From NCBI RefSeq assembly GCF_002269505.1, contig NZ_NQKQ01000032.1, positions 1 through 60,029 of the forward strand: a stretch of DNA of 60,029 bases, written 5' to 3'. The position numbers were made by a program, and so were the translations under genes. Source of the stretch: Pseudomonas fragi. Its GTDB lineage: Bacteria; Pseudomonadota; Gammaproteobacteria; Pseudomonadales; Pseudomonadaceae. The notes below the pieces were generated by a model. It saw only the letters and a list, made by a program, of their open reading frames with translations. It searched no databases and was not told the DNA's origin. Shown piece by piece: positions 33,135 to 42,064 of the stretch (positions within the stretch are counted from its first letter, which is position 1; each line of letters starts with the position of its first letter).

Positions 33135-33872
33135 ATGACGGTTTACGCAATTATCGGCGGCACGGGGCTGACTCAGCTGGAAGGGCTGACCATCAGCCGC
33201 TCCCTGGCGCTGGACACGCCTTACGGGCCGACCTCGGCAGATATCCAGATCGGTGAGTTTGGCGGGCGCGAAGTGTTGTTCCTGGCGCGTCATGGCCATC
33301 CGCACCGGGTGCCGCCGCATCAGGTCAACTACCGCGCCAACCTGTGGGCACTGAAGCAGGCCGGGGCCGAAGCCATTCTGGCGGTGAATGCCGTGGGCGG
33401 GATTCATATGGCGATGGGTACCGGGCATTTTTGTGTACCGCATCAGCTGATCGACTACACCAGCGGTCGCGAACACACCTATTTTGCCGGTGATCTGGAG
33501 CATGTGACACACATCGACTTCAGCTATCCCTACACCGAGTCTTTACGCGAGCAGTTGATTGGCGCACTGGCAGCAGAGGGTTGCTCCTACAGTAGCCACG
33601 GCGTTTATGCCGCCACCCAGGGGCCGCGTCTTGAGACGGTTGCAGAGATCGCTCGTCTTGAGCGTGATGGTTGCGACATTGTGGGCATGACCGGCATGCC
33701 GGAAGCGGCTCTGGCCCGTGAGCTGGAACTGGATTACGCGTGCCTTGCGCTGGTGGTCAATCCGGCGGCGGGCAAGTCGACCGCGATTATTACCATGGCC
33801 GAAATCGAGCAGGCGTTGCACGACGGCATGGGCAAGGTAAAGGCGACGTTGGCGCGGGTGCTGGCGGGCTGA
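33135..33872 (+). CDS. S-methyl-5'-thioinosine phosphorylase (MTAP/PNP family)
   Basis: A 245-residue purine nucleoside phosphorylase of the MTAP type with AIIGGTGLTQLEGLT, the phosphate-binding region LARHGHPHRVPPHQVNYRAN, and GPRLETVAEIARLERDGCD with MTGMPEAALARELEL. The homologue at this position in P. aeruginosa prefers 5'-methylthioinosine, made by deamination of methylthioadenosine; that substrate is assumed here by synteny. The ATG at 33135 starts directly at the first beta strand, so I prefer it to 33114, which would overlap nagZ. Confidence 0.88.
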   Translation: MTVYAIIGGTGLTQLEGLTISRSLALDTPYGPTSADIQIGEFGGREVLFLARHGHPHRVPPHQVNYRANLWALKQAGAEAILAVNAVGGIHMAMGTGHFCVPHQLIDYTSGREHTYFAGDLEHVTHIDFSYPYTESLREQLIGALAAEGCSYSSHGVYAATQGPRLETVAEIARLERDGCDIVGMTGMPEAALARELELDYACLALVVNPAAGKSTAIITMAEIEQALHDGMGKVKATLARVLAG

Positions 33873-33886
33873 AGGAAAACACCAAT

Positions 33887-33940
33887 TGTGGGAGCGAGCC
33901 TGCTCGCGAACGAATTTCGCGAGCAGGCTCGCTCCCACAG
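33887..33940. repeat. REP hairpin pair (TGTGGGAGCGAGC type)
   Basis: A nearly perfect palindrome with 24-base arms beginning TGTGGGAGCGAGCCTGC and a 5-base centre. It lies between converging genes and can act as a terminator for both. Confidence 0.92.
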
Positions 33941-33990
33941 GAGTATCAGAGTATCCAAAGAGGTCTAGCCGGCGCAGGCTGCGTCAGTTT

Positions 33991-36693
33991 TCAGCGCTTC
34001 TCTGTCTTGGGCGGCAGTGGCGCAAACAATGCGTCGATGTCGTCGTCCTGCAGTTTCCAGTCCCCGGCTATTCGCCCGTCCAGTACTCCTGCCGCCAAAT
34101 CCGATTTTTCCTGCTGCAAGTGCTGGATTTTCTCTTCAACGGTGCCGCGGGCAATCATCTTGTACACAAACACCGGTTTTTCCTGGCCAATGCGGTAGGC
34201 ACGGTCGGTGGCCTGGTTTTCTGCTGCCGGGTTCCACCACGGGTCGTAGTGAATCACCGTGTCGGCTTTGGTCAGGTTCAAGCCAACGCCACCCGCCTTG
34301 AGGCTGATCAGGAAGATCTGCAGCTTGCCGCTCTGGAAATCCTTGACCGGGGTGCGCCGGTCGCGGGTTTGCCCGGTGAGGATGGCGTAGGGCACCTTGC
34401 GCTTTTTCAGTTCGGCCTCGATCAGACCCAGCATCGAGGTGAACTGGGAAAACAGCAGGATGCGCCGATCTTCGGCAAACAGTTCTTCGAGCATCAGCAT
34501 CAGGCTGTCGAGCTTGCCCGAGGTGCTGCCTTTTTTCGGCGCAGTGTCGCTGACCAGACGCAGGTCGCAACACACCTGGCGCAGCTTGAGCAGTGCTTCA
34601 AGAATGATGATTTGGCTGCGGCCCACGCCTTTGCGGGTGATTTCGTCGCGGACTTTTTTATCCATCGCCAGACGCATGGTTTCGTATACGTCGCGCTGGG
34701 CCTCGTTAAGATCGACCCAATGGATGATTTCGGTCTTGGGCGGCAGTTCGGTGGCAACCTGCTCCTTGGTGCGGCGCAGCAAGAACGGTTTGATCCGCGC
34801 ATTGAGATGCTGCAGGCGCTCGTCGCTGCCCTGACGTTCGATAGGTACCCGGTAGTCGCGGTTGAAGGTCTTGACGTCACCCAGCCAGCCGGGCAGCAGG
34901 AAGTGGAACAGCGACCACAGCTCGCCCAGGTGGTTTTCCAGTGGGGTGCCGCTCAGACACAGGCGCTGGCGTGCAACCAGCTCGCAGGCAGCCTGGGTGG
35001 CCTTGCTGCCGGGGTTCTTGATGTACTGCGCTTCGTCCAGCACCAGCAGGTGCAGCGGCAGTTTTGCCAGATGCTCGATGTCCTTGGGCAGCAAGGCGTA
35101 GGTGGTCAGGATCACGTCGTAATCGTTAAGGTGCGCGAAGTGTTTTTTGCGCGTGGCGCCATACAGCGCCAGCACCTTGAGCTGCGGCGTGAAGTGCGCA
35201 GCTTCGTCGAGCCAGTTGGGGATCAGGCTGGTGGGCATCACCACCATGGCGGGGCGATCCAGGCGGCCGGCATTTTTTTCGCACAAAATGTGCGCCAATG
35301 TCTGCAGGGTTTTACCCAGGCCCATGTCATCGGCCAGTACGCCGCCGACCTCCAGCTGGCGCAAGGACTGCATCCAGCTCAGGCCTTCGAGCTGATAGGG
35401 GCGCAAATTGGCATTGAGCCCTTCGGGGGCTTCGACGCTGAAATCCTTGATGTCACGCAGGCGCTGGGCGAAGCCGCGAATCTGCTCACCGCCTTCCCAG
35501 CGCAGGGGCAGGGCGTCCAGAGCGTTGAGACGCGGTGCATCGGCACTTTTGATCCGCAGCGAAGTGGCGTCCGGTTCACCCAGATAAAATTCGTCCAGCG
35601 TGGCCAGTACCGGCTTCAGCCGCCCGTACGGCAAGGCGACCTGCAGCGGGCCAAGGTTGCTGGCCGGGTTGGCCGGAATATTCACCAGGATCAGTTCGTC
35701 ATCCCGGCGCTTGGCGAGTTTTTCGCGGTTGAGCAGGTCGCTGTGGGAGCGCATCAGGTTGAGCAGGATCGGCAGCAGGCTCAGGTGCTGGCCGTTGACG
35801 ATGATGCCCAGCTCCAGGTCGAACCAGTCGCGGTCAGGGGCCTCGTCGACATTGGCATACCAGTCTTCGACCGGGGTCAGGTCGAAGCCGAAATCTTCAT
35901 CGATCTGCAACTCCCAGCCCTGGTCACTCAGGCTCTGCAGCTGGTTGAGGGTGAAATTCAGCCAGGCGCTGTCATTGACCAGCTCAAACAGCTCGCCTGC
36001 GCTTTCGGGCAGGGCCTTGCTCTGGCGCGTGGCAATTTTGAAGCCCAGGTTGCGCAGTTGCTCGCGGTAGAGGTTTTCGACCTCGGGCTTACGCTTGATG
36101 CGCAGGGTTTGCTGTTCCTGACGCAGCAGGATGTCGGCGTTCTTTTGCCCGCTGACGTACTGGTCCAGGTAGTTGAACGACAGGGCGGCACGGTGCTGGA
36201 TATAACGTTGCATCCTGCCGTTGCGCGGCTCGAAGGCGCTGAACTCGGCACTGGCCAGCCACAGCCGCGGGATGGGTTGCACGTCGTCGACCAGTTGCTC
36301 GGGCAGATTGTTGGGGCGACGTGAGTCGAGTACGGCCTGGAGCTTTTCCAGAAGCTCGGCATCCTGAGCGGCGGCGGGGTAGTTCAAGGTTTCTTCAATC
36401 TTCAGTAAGACAGCAGCGGTGTGCTTGCAATTGACCCGCACAGGGCAGGTGCAGTGGGCGCTGACCAGCAGCAAGGTGCCTTTGGCCGATTCGCGCAGTT
36501 CAATGGTCTGGCGGTAGGGGTTTTCACCCGAGCCCTGACAGCTGGCGGTAATCAGCCTGTCGCCGATCTGAACGATCCTGACCCGATTTTCCTTGGCGTA
36601 GCGTCGGCCACGCTCAAGGCTTTGTTCCTTGAAGCGACTGACCCAAGTCGCGGCAAGCGGCTTGGTCAGTCGGGCAGTGGGGCTCAGGGGCAT
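33991..36693 (-). CDS. SNF2-family helicase with SWIM zinc finger
   Basis: A 900-residue protein. The N-terminus holds a SWIM zinc-binding motif of form CxC-n-CxH (CTCPVRVNCKHTAA, about residues 80-93). After a long middle region, the SNF2 ATPase core starts near residue 440: GVLADDMGLGKTLQTLAHI (motif I), LDEAQYIKNP (motif II), LSGTPLENHLGELWS (III), SQFTSMLGLIEAEL, SLKAGGVGLNLTKAD (V) and QATDRAYRIGQ (VI). It would use ATP to move on or remodel DNA-protein complexes. The partner is unknown. It is 11 bases downstream of mfd on the same strand, suggesting a shared transcript and a role near transcription-linked repair. Confidence 0.9.
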   Translation of the reverse strand: MPLSPTARLTKPLAATWVSRFKEQSLERGRRYAKENRVRIVQIGDRLITASCQGSGENPYRQTIELRESAKGTLLLVSAHCTCPVRVNCKHTAAVLLKIEETLNYPAAAQDAELLEKLQAVLDSRRPNNLPEQLVDDVQPIPRLWLASAEFSAFEPRNGRMQRYIQHRAALSFNYLDQYVSGQKNADILLRQEQQTLRIKRKPEVENLYREQLRNLGFKIATRQSKALPESAGELFELVNDSAWLNFTLNQLQSLSDQGWELQIDEDFGFDLTPVEDWYANVDEAPDRDWFDLELGIIVNGQHLSLLPILLNLMRSHSDLLNREKLAKRRDDELILVNIPANPASNLGPLQVALPYGRLKPVLATLDEFYLGEPDATSLRIKSADAPRLNALDALPLRWEGGEQIRGFAQRLRDIKDFSVEAPEGLNANLRPYQLEGLSWMQSLRQLEVGGVLADDMGLGKTLQTLAHILCEKNAGRLDRPAMVVMPTSLIPNWLDEAAHFTPQLKVLALYGATRKKHFAHLNDYDVILTTYALLPKDIEHLAKLPLHLLVLDEAQYIKNPGSKATQAACELVARQRLCLSGTPLENHLGELWSLFHFLLPGWLGDVKTFNRDYRVPIERQGSDERLQHLNARIKPFLLRRTKEQVATELPPKTEIIHWVDLNEAQRDVYETMRLAMDKKVRDEITRKGVGRSQIIILEALLKLRQVCCDLRLVSDTAPKKGSTSGKLDSLMLMLEELFAEDRRILLFSQFTSMLGLIEAELKKRKVPYAILTGQTRDRRTPVKDFQSGKLQIFLISLKAGGVGLNLTKADTVIHYDPWWNPAAENQATDRAYRIGQEKPVFVYKMIARGTVEEKIQHLQQEKSDLAAGVLDGRIAGDWKLQDDDIDALFAPLPPKTEKR

Positions 36694-36704
36694 GGGTTTT
36701 TCAT

Positions 36705-39700
36705 TCAGGAAGACTTCGGCGTCAGACGCTCGAACAGCGCCTCAATGGTATTGAAGCGTTCTTCCGGGCGCTCCATCGGCACCATGAACTTGAACAGGGT
36801 TGCGCCCTCGAACTTGTAGCGGTTGGGCTGGCCCTGGATCAATTTGATCAGCACCATCGGGTCGACCGGGGTATCGGCGGCAAACTCGATGCGACCGCCT
36901 TGCGGGCCGGCGTCGACCTTCTTGATGCCCAGTTGCTCGGCCTGCAGTTTGAGCAAGGTGATGCGCACCAGGTTCTTGGTCGGCTCGGGGAGCAGGCCAA
37001 AGCGGTCGATCATCTCGACCTGCAAGTCCTTGAGGCCCTCTTCATCGGTGGCCGATGCAATGCGCTTGTAGAGGATCAGTCGCGCATGCACATCCGGCAG
37101 ATACGACTCGGGAATCAGTGCGGGTACCCGCAGGTTGATTTCCGGGCCGCCACCCAGCGGCTGGTCGAGGTTGGGCTGCTCGCCCTTGCGGATCGACTTG
37201 ACCGCACGTTCGAGCATTTCCATGTACAGGGTAAAGCCGACGGCCTGGATCTGGCCGCTTTGACCATCCCCCAGCAATTCGCCAGCACCACGGATTTCCA
37301 GATCATTGGTGGCCAGGACAAAGCCGGCACCCAGGTCCTGGGTATTGGCGATGGCCTCCAGACGTTTTTGCGCGTCGCCGGTAATTTGCTGGCGCGGCGG
37401 CGTGAGCAGATAAGCATAGGCCTGGTGATGGCTGCGTCCGACGCGGCCGCGCAACTGGTGCAGTTGCGCCAGGCCGAACTTGTCGGCGCGCTCGATGATG
37501 ATGGTGTTGGCGCTGGGCACGTCGATCCCGGTCTCGATGATGGTCGAGGCGATCAGCACGTTGAAGCGCTTGTGATAGAAGTCGCTCATCACCTGTTCGA
37601 GTTCGCGTTCGCGCATTTGCCCGTGGCCGATACCAATGCGTGCTTCTGGCACCAATTCAGCCAGTTCGGCGGCGCATTTCTCGATGGTTTTAACGTCGTT
37701 GTGCAGGTAGTAAACCTGCCCGCCGCGCAGCAACTCACGCAGTAAGGCCTCTTTGACGGTACTTTTGTTCTGTTCCATGACGAACGTGCGCACCGACAGC
37801 CGGCGTGCCGGTGGCGTGGCGATGATCGACAGGTCGCGCATGCCCGACACGGCCATGTTCAGCGTACGCGGGATGGGCGTGGCGGTGAGGGTCAGGATGT
37901 CGACTTCACTGCGCAGGGCCTTGAGCTGTTCTTTCTGGCGAACGCCAAAGCGGTGTTCCTCGTCGATGATCACCAGGCCCAGGTTTTTGATCTTGACGTC
38001 GTCTTGCAGCAGCTTGTGGGTGCCGATCACGATGTCAATCTTGCCCTCGGCCAGGTCGGCCACTGCCTGGTTGATCTCTTTGGCCGATTTGAAGCGGCTC
38101 ATCACCTCGACCGTTACCGGCCAGTCGGCAAAACGGTCGCGAAAGCTATTGTAGTGCTGCTGGGCGAGCAGGGTGGTGGGCACCAGAATCGCCACCTGAC
38201 GGCCGCCGTGAACGGCAATAAAGGCCGCGCGCATGGCCACTTCGGTTTTGCCGAAGCCGACGTCGCCACACACCAGGCGGTCCATCGGCTTGGGCGACAG
38301 CATGTCGGCACGCACGGCTTCGATGGTGGTTTGCTGGTCCGGGGTTTCTTCGAACGGGAAGCCGGCACTGAACGTTGCGTAATCCGCTTTCGGGTCGGCA
38401 AATGCATAGCCTTCGCGGGCTGCGCGACGGGCGTAGATGTCGAGCAGCTCGGCAGCCACGTCACGCACTTGCTCGGCGGCCTTGCGCTTGGCCTTTTGCC
38501 AGGTTTCCGAGCCCAGGCGGTGCAGTGGCGCCAGTTCATCATCGCTGCCGGTATAGCGGGCGATCAGGTGCAGGTTGGCCACGGGCACATAGAGCTTGGC
38601 GCCCTCAGCGTATTCCAGGGTCAGGAACTCGGCCACCTGATTGTCGACTTCCAGCGTCGCCAGGCCTTGATAGCGCCCTACGCCGTGGTCGATATGCACC
38701 ACGGGTGCACCTTCGCGCAGCTCGGTGAGGTTCTTGATCACCGCATCGTTGTTGGCGTCGGCGCGTTTTTCCCGGCGCCGGCGCTGCATCACGCGCTGGC
38801 CGAACAGCGGGCTTTCGGCGATCAGCGCCAGTGCCGGGTCGTCCAGCAGCAGGCCTTCATCCAGCGGGGCGATGGTGATCGCCAGGCGATGTTTGCTGGC
38901 GACGAAGTCCGGCCAGCTGTCGACTGTTTTAGGGCGCAGCTTCAAGCGTTCAAGCAGTTCGAGCAGCACTTCGCGGCGACCGGCCGATTCGGCGGTAAAC
39001 AGCACGCGGCCCTCAAACTGCTCGAGGAAACCGGACAAGGCTGCCAAAGGCTGGTTGGCCTTGGCTTCAATGGCCAGGTTGGGCAGCGGTTGCGCAGGGA
39101 AGCGTTCACGGCTGCTGCCGGTGTCCACGTCATCCTGGCTGGCAACCACGCGCGGCCAGCTTTTGAGGCGGGCGAAGCAGTCTTCAACCGGCAGGAACAA
39201 CTCGGCAGGCGGCAACAGTGGCCGCGACGGATCGATACGGCGCTCTTCGTAGCGGTTGCGTACGTCAGACCAGAAGTTCTCGGCGGCCTGTTCAATACCT
39301 GGCAGCGAGAACACCTGGGTGTCCGCCGGCAAATAGTCGAACAGGGTCGAGGTTTCATCGAAAAACAGCGGCAGGTAGTACTCGATGCCTGCGGGAGTAA
39401 TACCGCTGCTCAAGTCCTGAAAGATCGGGCAGCGTCGGAAGTCGACATCAAAGCGCTCGCGAAAGCGCGCCTTGAAGCGGGTTACCGCGTCTTTTTGCAG
39501 CGGGAATTCACGGGCCGGTAGCAGGCGCACCGATTCAACCTTGTCGATCGAGCGCTGGGTCTCGGGGTCGAAGGTACGCAGGGTCTCGATTTCGTCGTCG
39601 AACAGGTCGATCCGGTAAGGCAGTTTGCTGCCCATCGGGAACAGGTCGATCAGCGCGCCGCGCACGGCAAATTCGCCATGCTCATACACCGTATCGACAC

Positions 39701-40154
39701 ATCGATAGCCACTGGCCTCAAGCCGGGTGCGCATTTGCTCCACGTCCAGCTTCTGGCCGATATCCAGCACCAGGCTGCTGCCGAGCAGGAACTTGGTCGG
39801 GGCCAGGCGATGTAGGGCGGTGGTCACCGGCACTACCAAAACGCCATGACTCAGCTCCGGCAGCCGATAAAGGCTGGCGATGCGCTGGGAAATGATGTCC
39901 TGGTGCGGCGAAAACAGGTCGTAGGGCAGGGTTTCCCAATCAGGGAAATGCAGTACGGGCAAGTCGGGGGCAAAGAACCTCAGTTCCTGCTCAAGGCGTT
40001 CGGCGCTTTGGCTGTCGGCGGTCAGGAGCAGGGTGAAGCGCTTGGCGGCGCTGGCAGCCTCGGCAATCGCGAGGCTCAGGGCGGCACCGGGCAGATTGCT
40101 CCAGTGCTGTTTACCTGCCGTGGCAGGGAGTTTCGGTAGACGCAGGACGGGCAC
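36705..40154 (-). CDS. mfd: Transcription-repair coupling factor
   Basis: Mfd, 1149 residues: removes RNA polymerase stalled at DNA damage and recruits UvrA. The N-terminal UvrB-like module (about 1-350, LLTADSQSAERLEQELRFF, FPDWETLPYD) is followed by the RNA-polymerase-interacting domain (GAPVVHIDHGVGRYQGLATL, about 480-550). The RecG-like translocase has Walker A GDVGFGKTEVAMRAAF, IDEEHRFGVRQKE and HQLRGRVGRSHHQAYAYLL. A C-terminal TRCF domain (about 1000-1110) ends before PKSS. Length matches E. coli Mfd (1148). Confidence 0.97.
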   Translation of the reverse strand: MPVLRLPKLPATAGKQHWSNLPGAALSLAIAEAASAAKRFTLLLTADSQSAERLEQELRFFAPDLPVLHFPDWETLPYDLFSPHQDIISQRIASLYRLPELSHGVLVVPVTTALHRLAPTKFLLGSSLVLDIGQKLDVEQMRTRLEASGYRCVDTVYEHGEFAVRGALIDLFPMGSKLPYRIDLFDDEIETLRTFDPETQRSIDKVESVRLLPAREFPLQKDAVTRFKARFRERFDVDFRRCPIFQDLSSGITPAGIEYYLPLFFDETSTLFDYLPADTQVFSLPGIEQAAENFWSDVRNRYEERRIDPSRPLLPPAELFLPVEDCFARLKSWPRVVASQDDVDTGSSRERFPAQPLPNLAIEAKANQPLAALSGFLEQFEGRVLFTAESAGRREVLLELLERLKLRPKTVDSWPDFVASKHRLAITIAPLDEGLLLDDPALALIAESPLFGQRVMQRRRREKRADANNDAVIKNLTELREGAPVVHIDHGVGRYQGLATLEVDNQVAEFLTLEYAEGAKLYVPVANLHLIARYTGSDDELAPLHRLGSETWQKAKRKAAEQVRDVAAELLDIYARRAAREGYAFADPKADYATFSAGFPFEETPDQQTTIEAVRADMLSPKPMDRLVCGDVGFGKTEVAMRAAFIAVHGGRQVAILVPTTLLAQQHYNSFRDRFADWPVTVEVMSRFKSAKEINQAVADLAEGKIDIVIGTHKLLQDDVKIKNLGLVIIDEEHRFGVRQKEQLKALRSEVDILTLTATPIPRTLNMAVSGMRDLSIIATPPARRLSVRTFVMEQNKSTVKEALLRELLRGGQVYYLHNDVKTIEKCAAELAELVPEARIGIGHGQMRERELEQVMSDFYHKRFNVLIASTIIETGIDVPSANTIIIERADKFGLAQLHQLRGRVGRSHHQAYAYLLTPPRQQITGDAQKRLEAIANTQDLGAGFVLATNDLEIRGAGELLGDGQSGQIQAVGFTLYMEMLERAVKSIRKGEQPNLDQPLGGGPEINLRVPALIPESYLPDVHARLILYKRIASATDEEGLKDLQVEMIDRFGLLPEPTKNLVRITLLKLQAEQLGIKKVDAGPQGGRIEFAADTPVDPMVLIKLIQGQPNRYKFEGATLFKFMVPMERPEERFNTIEALFERLTPKSS

Positions 40155-40441
40155 GGAAGGTTGAGCTCCAAGCGTTGCGACAAAGTCGACAATTGTAACG
40201 GGCCAAGGGGCTGGCTGTCAGTTGCAGTCTTTTGACAGGGGCCTGAATCGCCCTGTGAAACCCAAGATGGGGGCCCCAGAGGGGCTGTGCAAGGGCCTCA
40301 GACTGCTGAAATGACAACTGTTATAAAATTTTTCGCCTATATTTATTGGTGCTTAATCGTTTCAGTAAAGGCGTGTGACAGGCGTGCATTGCCCCTGCAT
40401 TGGCGCAGCGGCATAATGTAGCCCCTTTTTTCAGCCCCTAC

Positions 40442-41905
40442 ATGTGGAAGGTTCCCGTGACTCAGAAGCCCGACCAGTGTCTTGGTGAATGGATCGACCG
40501 TGAAGCACTCGCAGAAGCGATGATTCCGCTTATCGGTCAGCTTTACCGCAATAACAATGTGGTTAGCTCGATCTATGGCCGCAGCCTGATCAACCGTTCA
40601 GTCATTGCGATTCTCAAGGCTCACCGCTTTGCTCGCCATCGTCAGTCCGATGACATCGAATTGTCCGTGCACGAAACTTTCCCGCTGCTCAAGGCAATGA
40701 GCGAGCTCAAGCTCGGCGCTGCTTCGGTAGACCTGGGCAAGCTGGCCGTGAAGTTCAAGGCCGAAGGCAATGGCCGCACGGCTGAGCAATTTGTACGCGA
40801 AGAACTGGCCGATGTAGTGGGTCAGCAAAACGCTTCTGCACGTAAAGGCACTGACGTTGTACTGTACGGCTTCGGTCGCATCGGTCGTCTGCTGGCGCGC
40901 ATCCTGATTGAAAAAACCGGTGGTGGCGACGGTCTGCGTCTGCGTGCCATCGTTGTGCGCAAAGGCGCCGACAACGATCTGGTCAAGCGTGCAAGCCTGC
41001 TGCGTCGTGACTCGGTACATGGCCCGTTCGATGGCACCATCGTTGTCGATGAAGCCAACAACACCATCACTGCCAACGGCAACCTGATCCAGGTGATCTA
41101 CGCGAAGAACCCGACTGAGGTGGATTACACCCAGTACGGCATTCAGAACGCCCTGCTTGTGGACAACACCGGTGTCTGGCGTGACGCCGACGGCCTGGGC
41201 CAGCACTTGCAGTGCCCTGGTATCGACCGCGTAGTCCTGACCGCTCCGGGCAAGGGCAAGCTGAAGAACATCGTTCACGGCATCAACCACGGCGAAATCA
41301 CCGCAGACGACAAGATCGTTTCGGCGGCATCCTGCACCACCAACGCCATCGTGCCGGTGCTCAAGGCTGTCAACGACAAGTTCGGCATCGTTAACGGTCA
41401 CGTTGAAACGGTTCACTCGTACACCAACGACCAGAACCTGATCGACAACTTCCACAAGGGCGATCGTCGTGGCCGTAGTGCCGCGCTGAACATGGTGATC
41501 ACCGAGACCGGTGCTGCTACCGCTGCTGCCAAGGCACTGCCTGAGCTGGCCGGCAAGCTGACCGGTAACGCGATCCGTGTTCCGACGCCGAACGTGTCGA
41601 TGGCCATCCTCAACCTGAACCTTGAGAAGCCGGCTACCCGTGAAGAAATGAACGAGTACCTGCGTCACATGGCGCTGCACTCCGATCTGCACAAGCAAAT
41701 CGACTTCGTCAGCTCCCAGGAAGTGGTTTCCACTGACTTCGTGGGTTCGCGTCACGCCGGTGTGGTGGATGCTGAAGCGACTATCTGCAATGACAACCGC
41801 GTTGTTCTGTACGTTTGGTACGACAACGAATTTGGTTACAGCTGCCAGGTAGTACGCGTGATGGAAGACATGGCCGGGGTTAACCCGCCAGCGTTCCCGC
41901 GCTAA
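40442..41905 (+). CDS. gap: Glyceraldehyde-3-phosphate dehydrogenase, long form
   Basis: A 487-residue GAPDH. A helical N-terminal region of about 130 residues (KPDQCLGEWIDREALAEAMI to the SARKGTD linker) precedes the Rossmann fold DVVLYGFGRIGRLLARILI. The catalytic cysteine is C298 (SAASCTTNAIVP), and the C-terminal WYDNEFGYSCQVVRVMEDM is intact. Short-form GAPDHs lack the N-terminal extension; this long form is standard at the mfd-adjacent locus of Pseudomonas. ATG 40442 gives the family length; GTG 40457 is an alternative. Divergent from mfd. Confidence 0.94.
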   Translation: MWKVPVTQKPDQCLGEWIDREALAEAMIPLIGQLYRNNNVVSSIYGRSLINRSVIAILKAHRFARHRQSDDIELSVHETFPLLKAMSELKLGAASVDLGKLAVKFKAEGNGRTAEQFVREELADVVGQQNASARKGTDVVLYGFGRIGRLLARILIEKTGGGDGLRLRAIVVRKGADNDLVKRASLLRRDSVHGPFDGTIVVDEANNTITANGNLIQVIYAKNPTEVDYTQYGIQNALLVDNTGVWRDADGLGQHLQCPGIDRVVLTAPGKGKLKNIVHGINHGEITADDKIVSAASCTTNAIVPVLKAVNDKFGIVNGHVETVHSYTNDQNLIDNFHKGDRRGRSAALNMVITETGAATAAAKALPELAGKLTGNAIRVPTPNVSMAILNLNLEKPATREEMNEYLRHMALHSDLHKQIDFVSSQEVVSTDFVGSRHAGVVDAEATICNDNRVVLYVWYDNEFGYSCQVVRVMEDMAGVNPPAFPR

Positions 41906-41921
41906 GCAACCGCCGCAACTG

Positions 41922-41950
41922 AAAACGCCCCGATTTGTCGGGGCGTTTTT
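41922..41950 (+). terminator. Terminator after gap
   Basis: The hairpin AAAACGCCCCGA / TCGGGGCGTTTTT has a 4-base loop and a T tract, 17 bases after the gap stop. Confidence 0.92.
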
Positions 41951-41969
41951 GTGTGTGCAGCAAAAACCA

Positions 41970-42062
41970 TGTAGTCGCTGCCGAAGGCTGCGATGGGATG
42001 CGGAGCACCCCGTTTTCCTGGGAGCGCTGCAGTCCCGATCGCAGCCTGCGGCAGCGACTACA
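41970..42062. repeat. Long intergenic palindrome (TGTAGTCGCTG family)
   Basis: Arms TGTAGTCGCTGCCGAAGGCT and GCCTGCGGCAGCGACTACA with a GCGATGGGATGCGG... centre. It ends two bases from the MFS transporter stop codon and lies between converging genes. Confidence 0.9.
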
Positions 42063-42064
42063 GG

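Noticed and set aside
33886..36324. 812-residue plus-strand frame opposite the SNF2 helicase gene
   Set aside because: Shadow frame that begins inside a REP hairpin; the minus strand has all helicase motifs.
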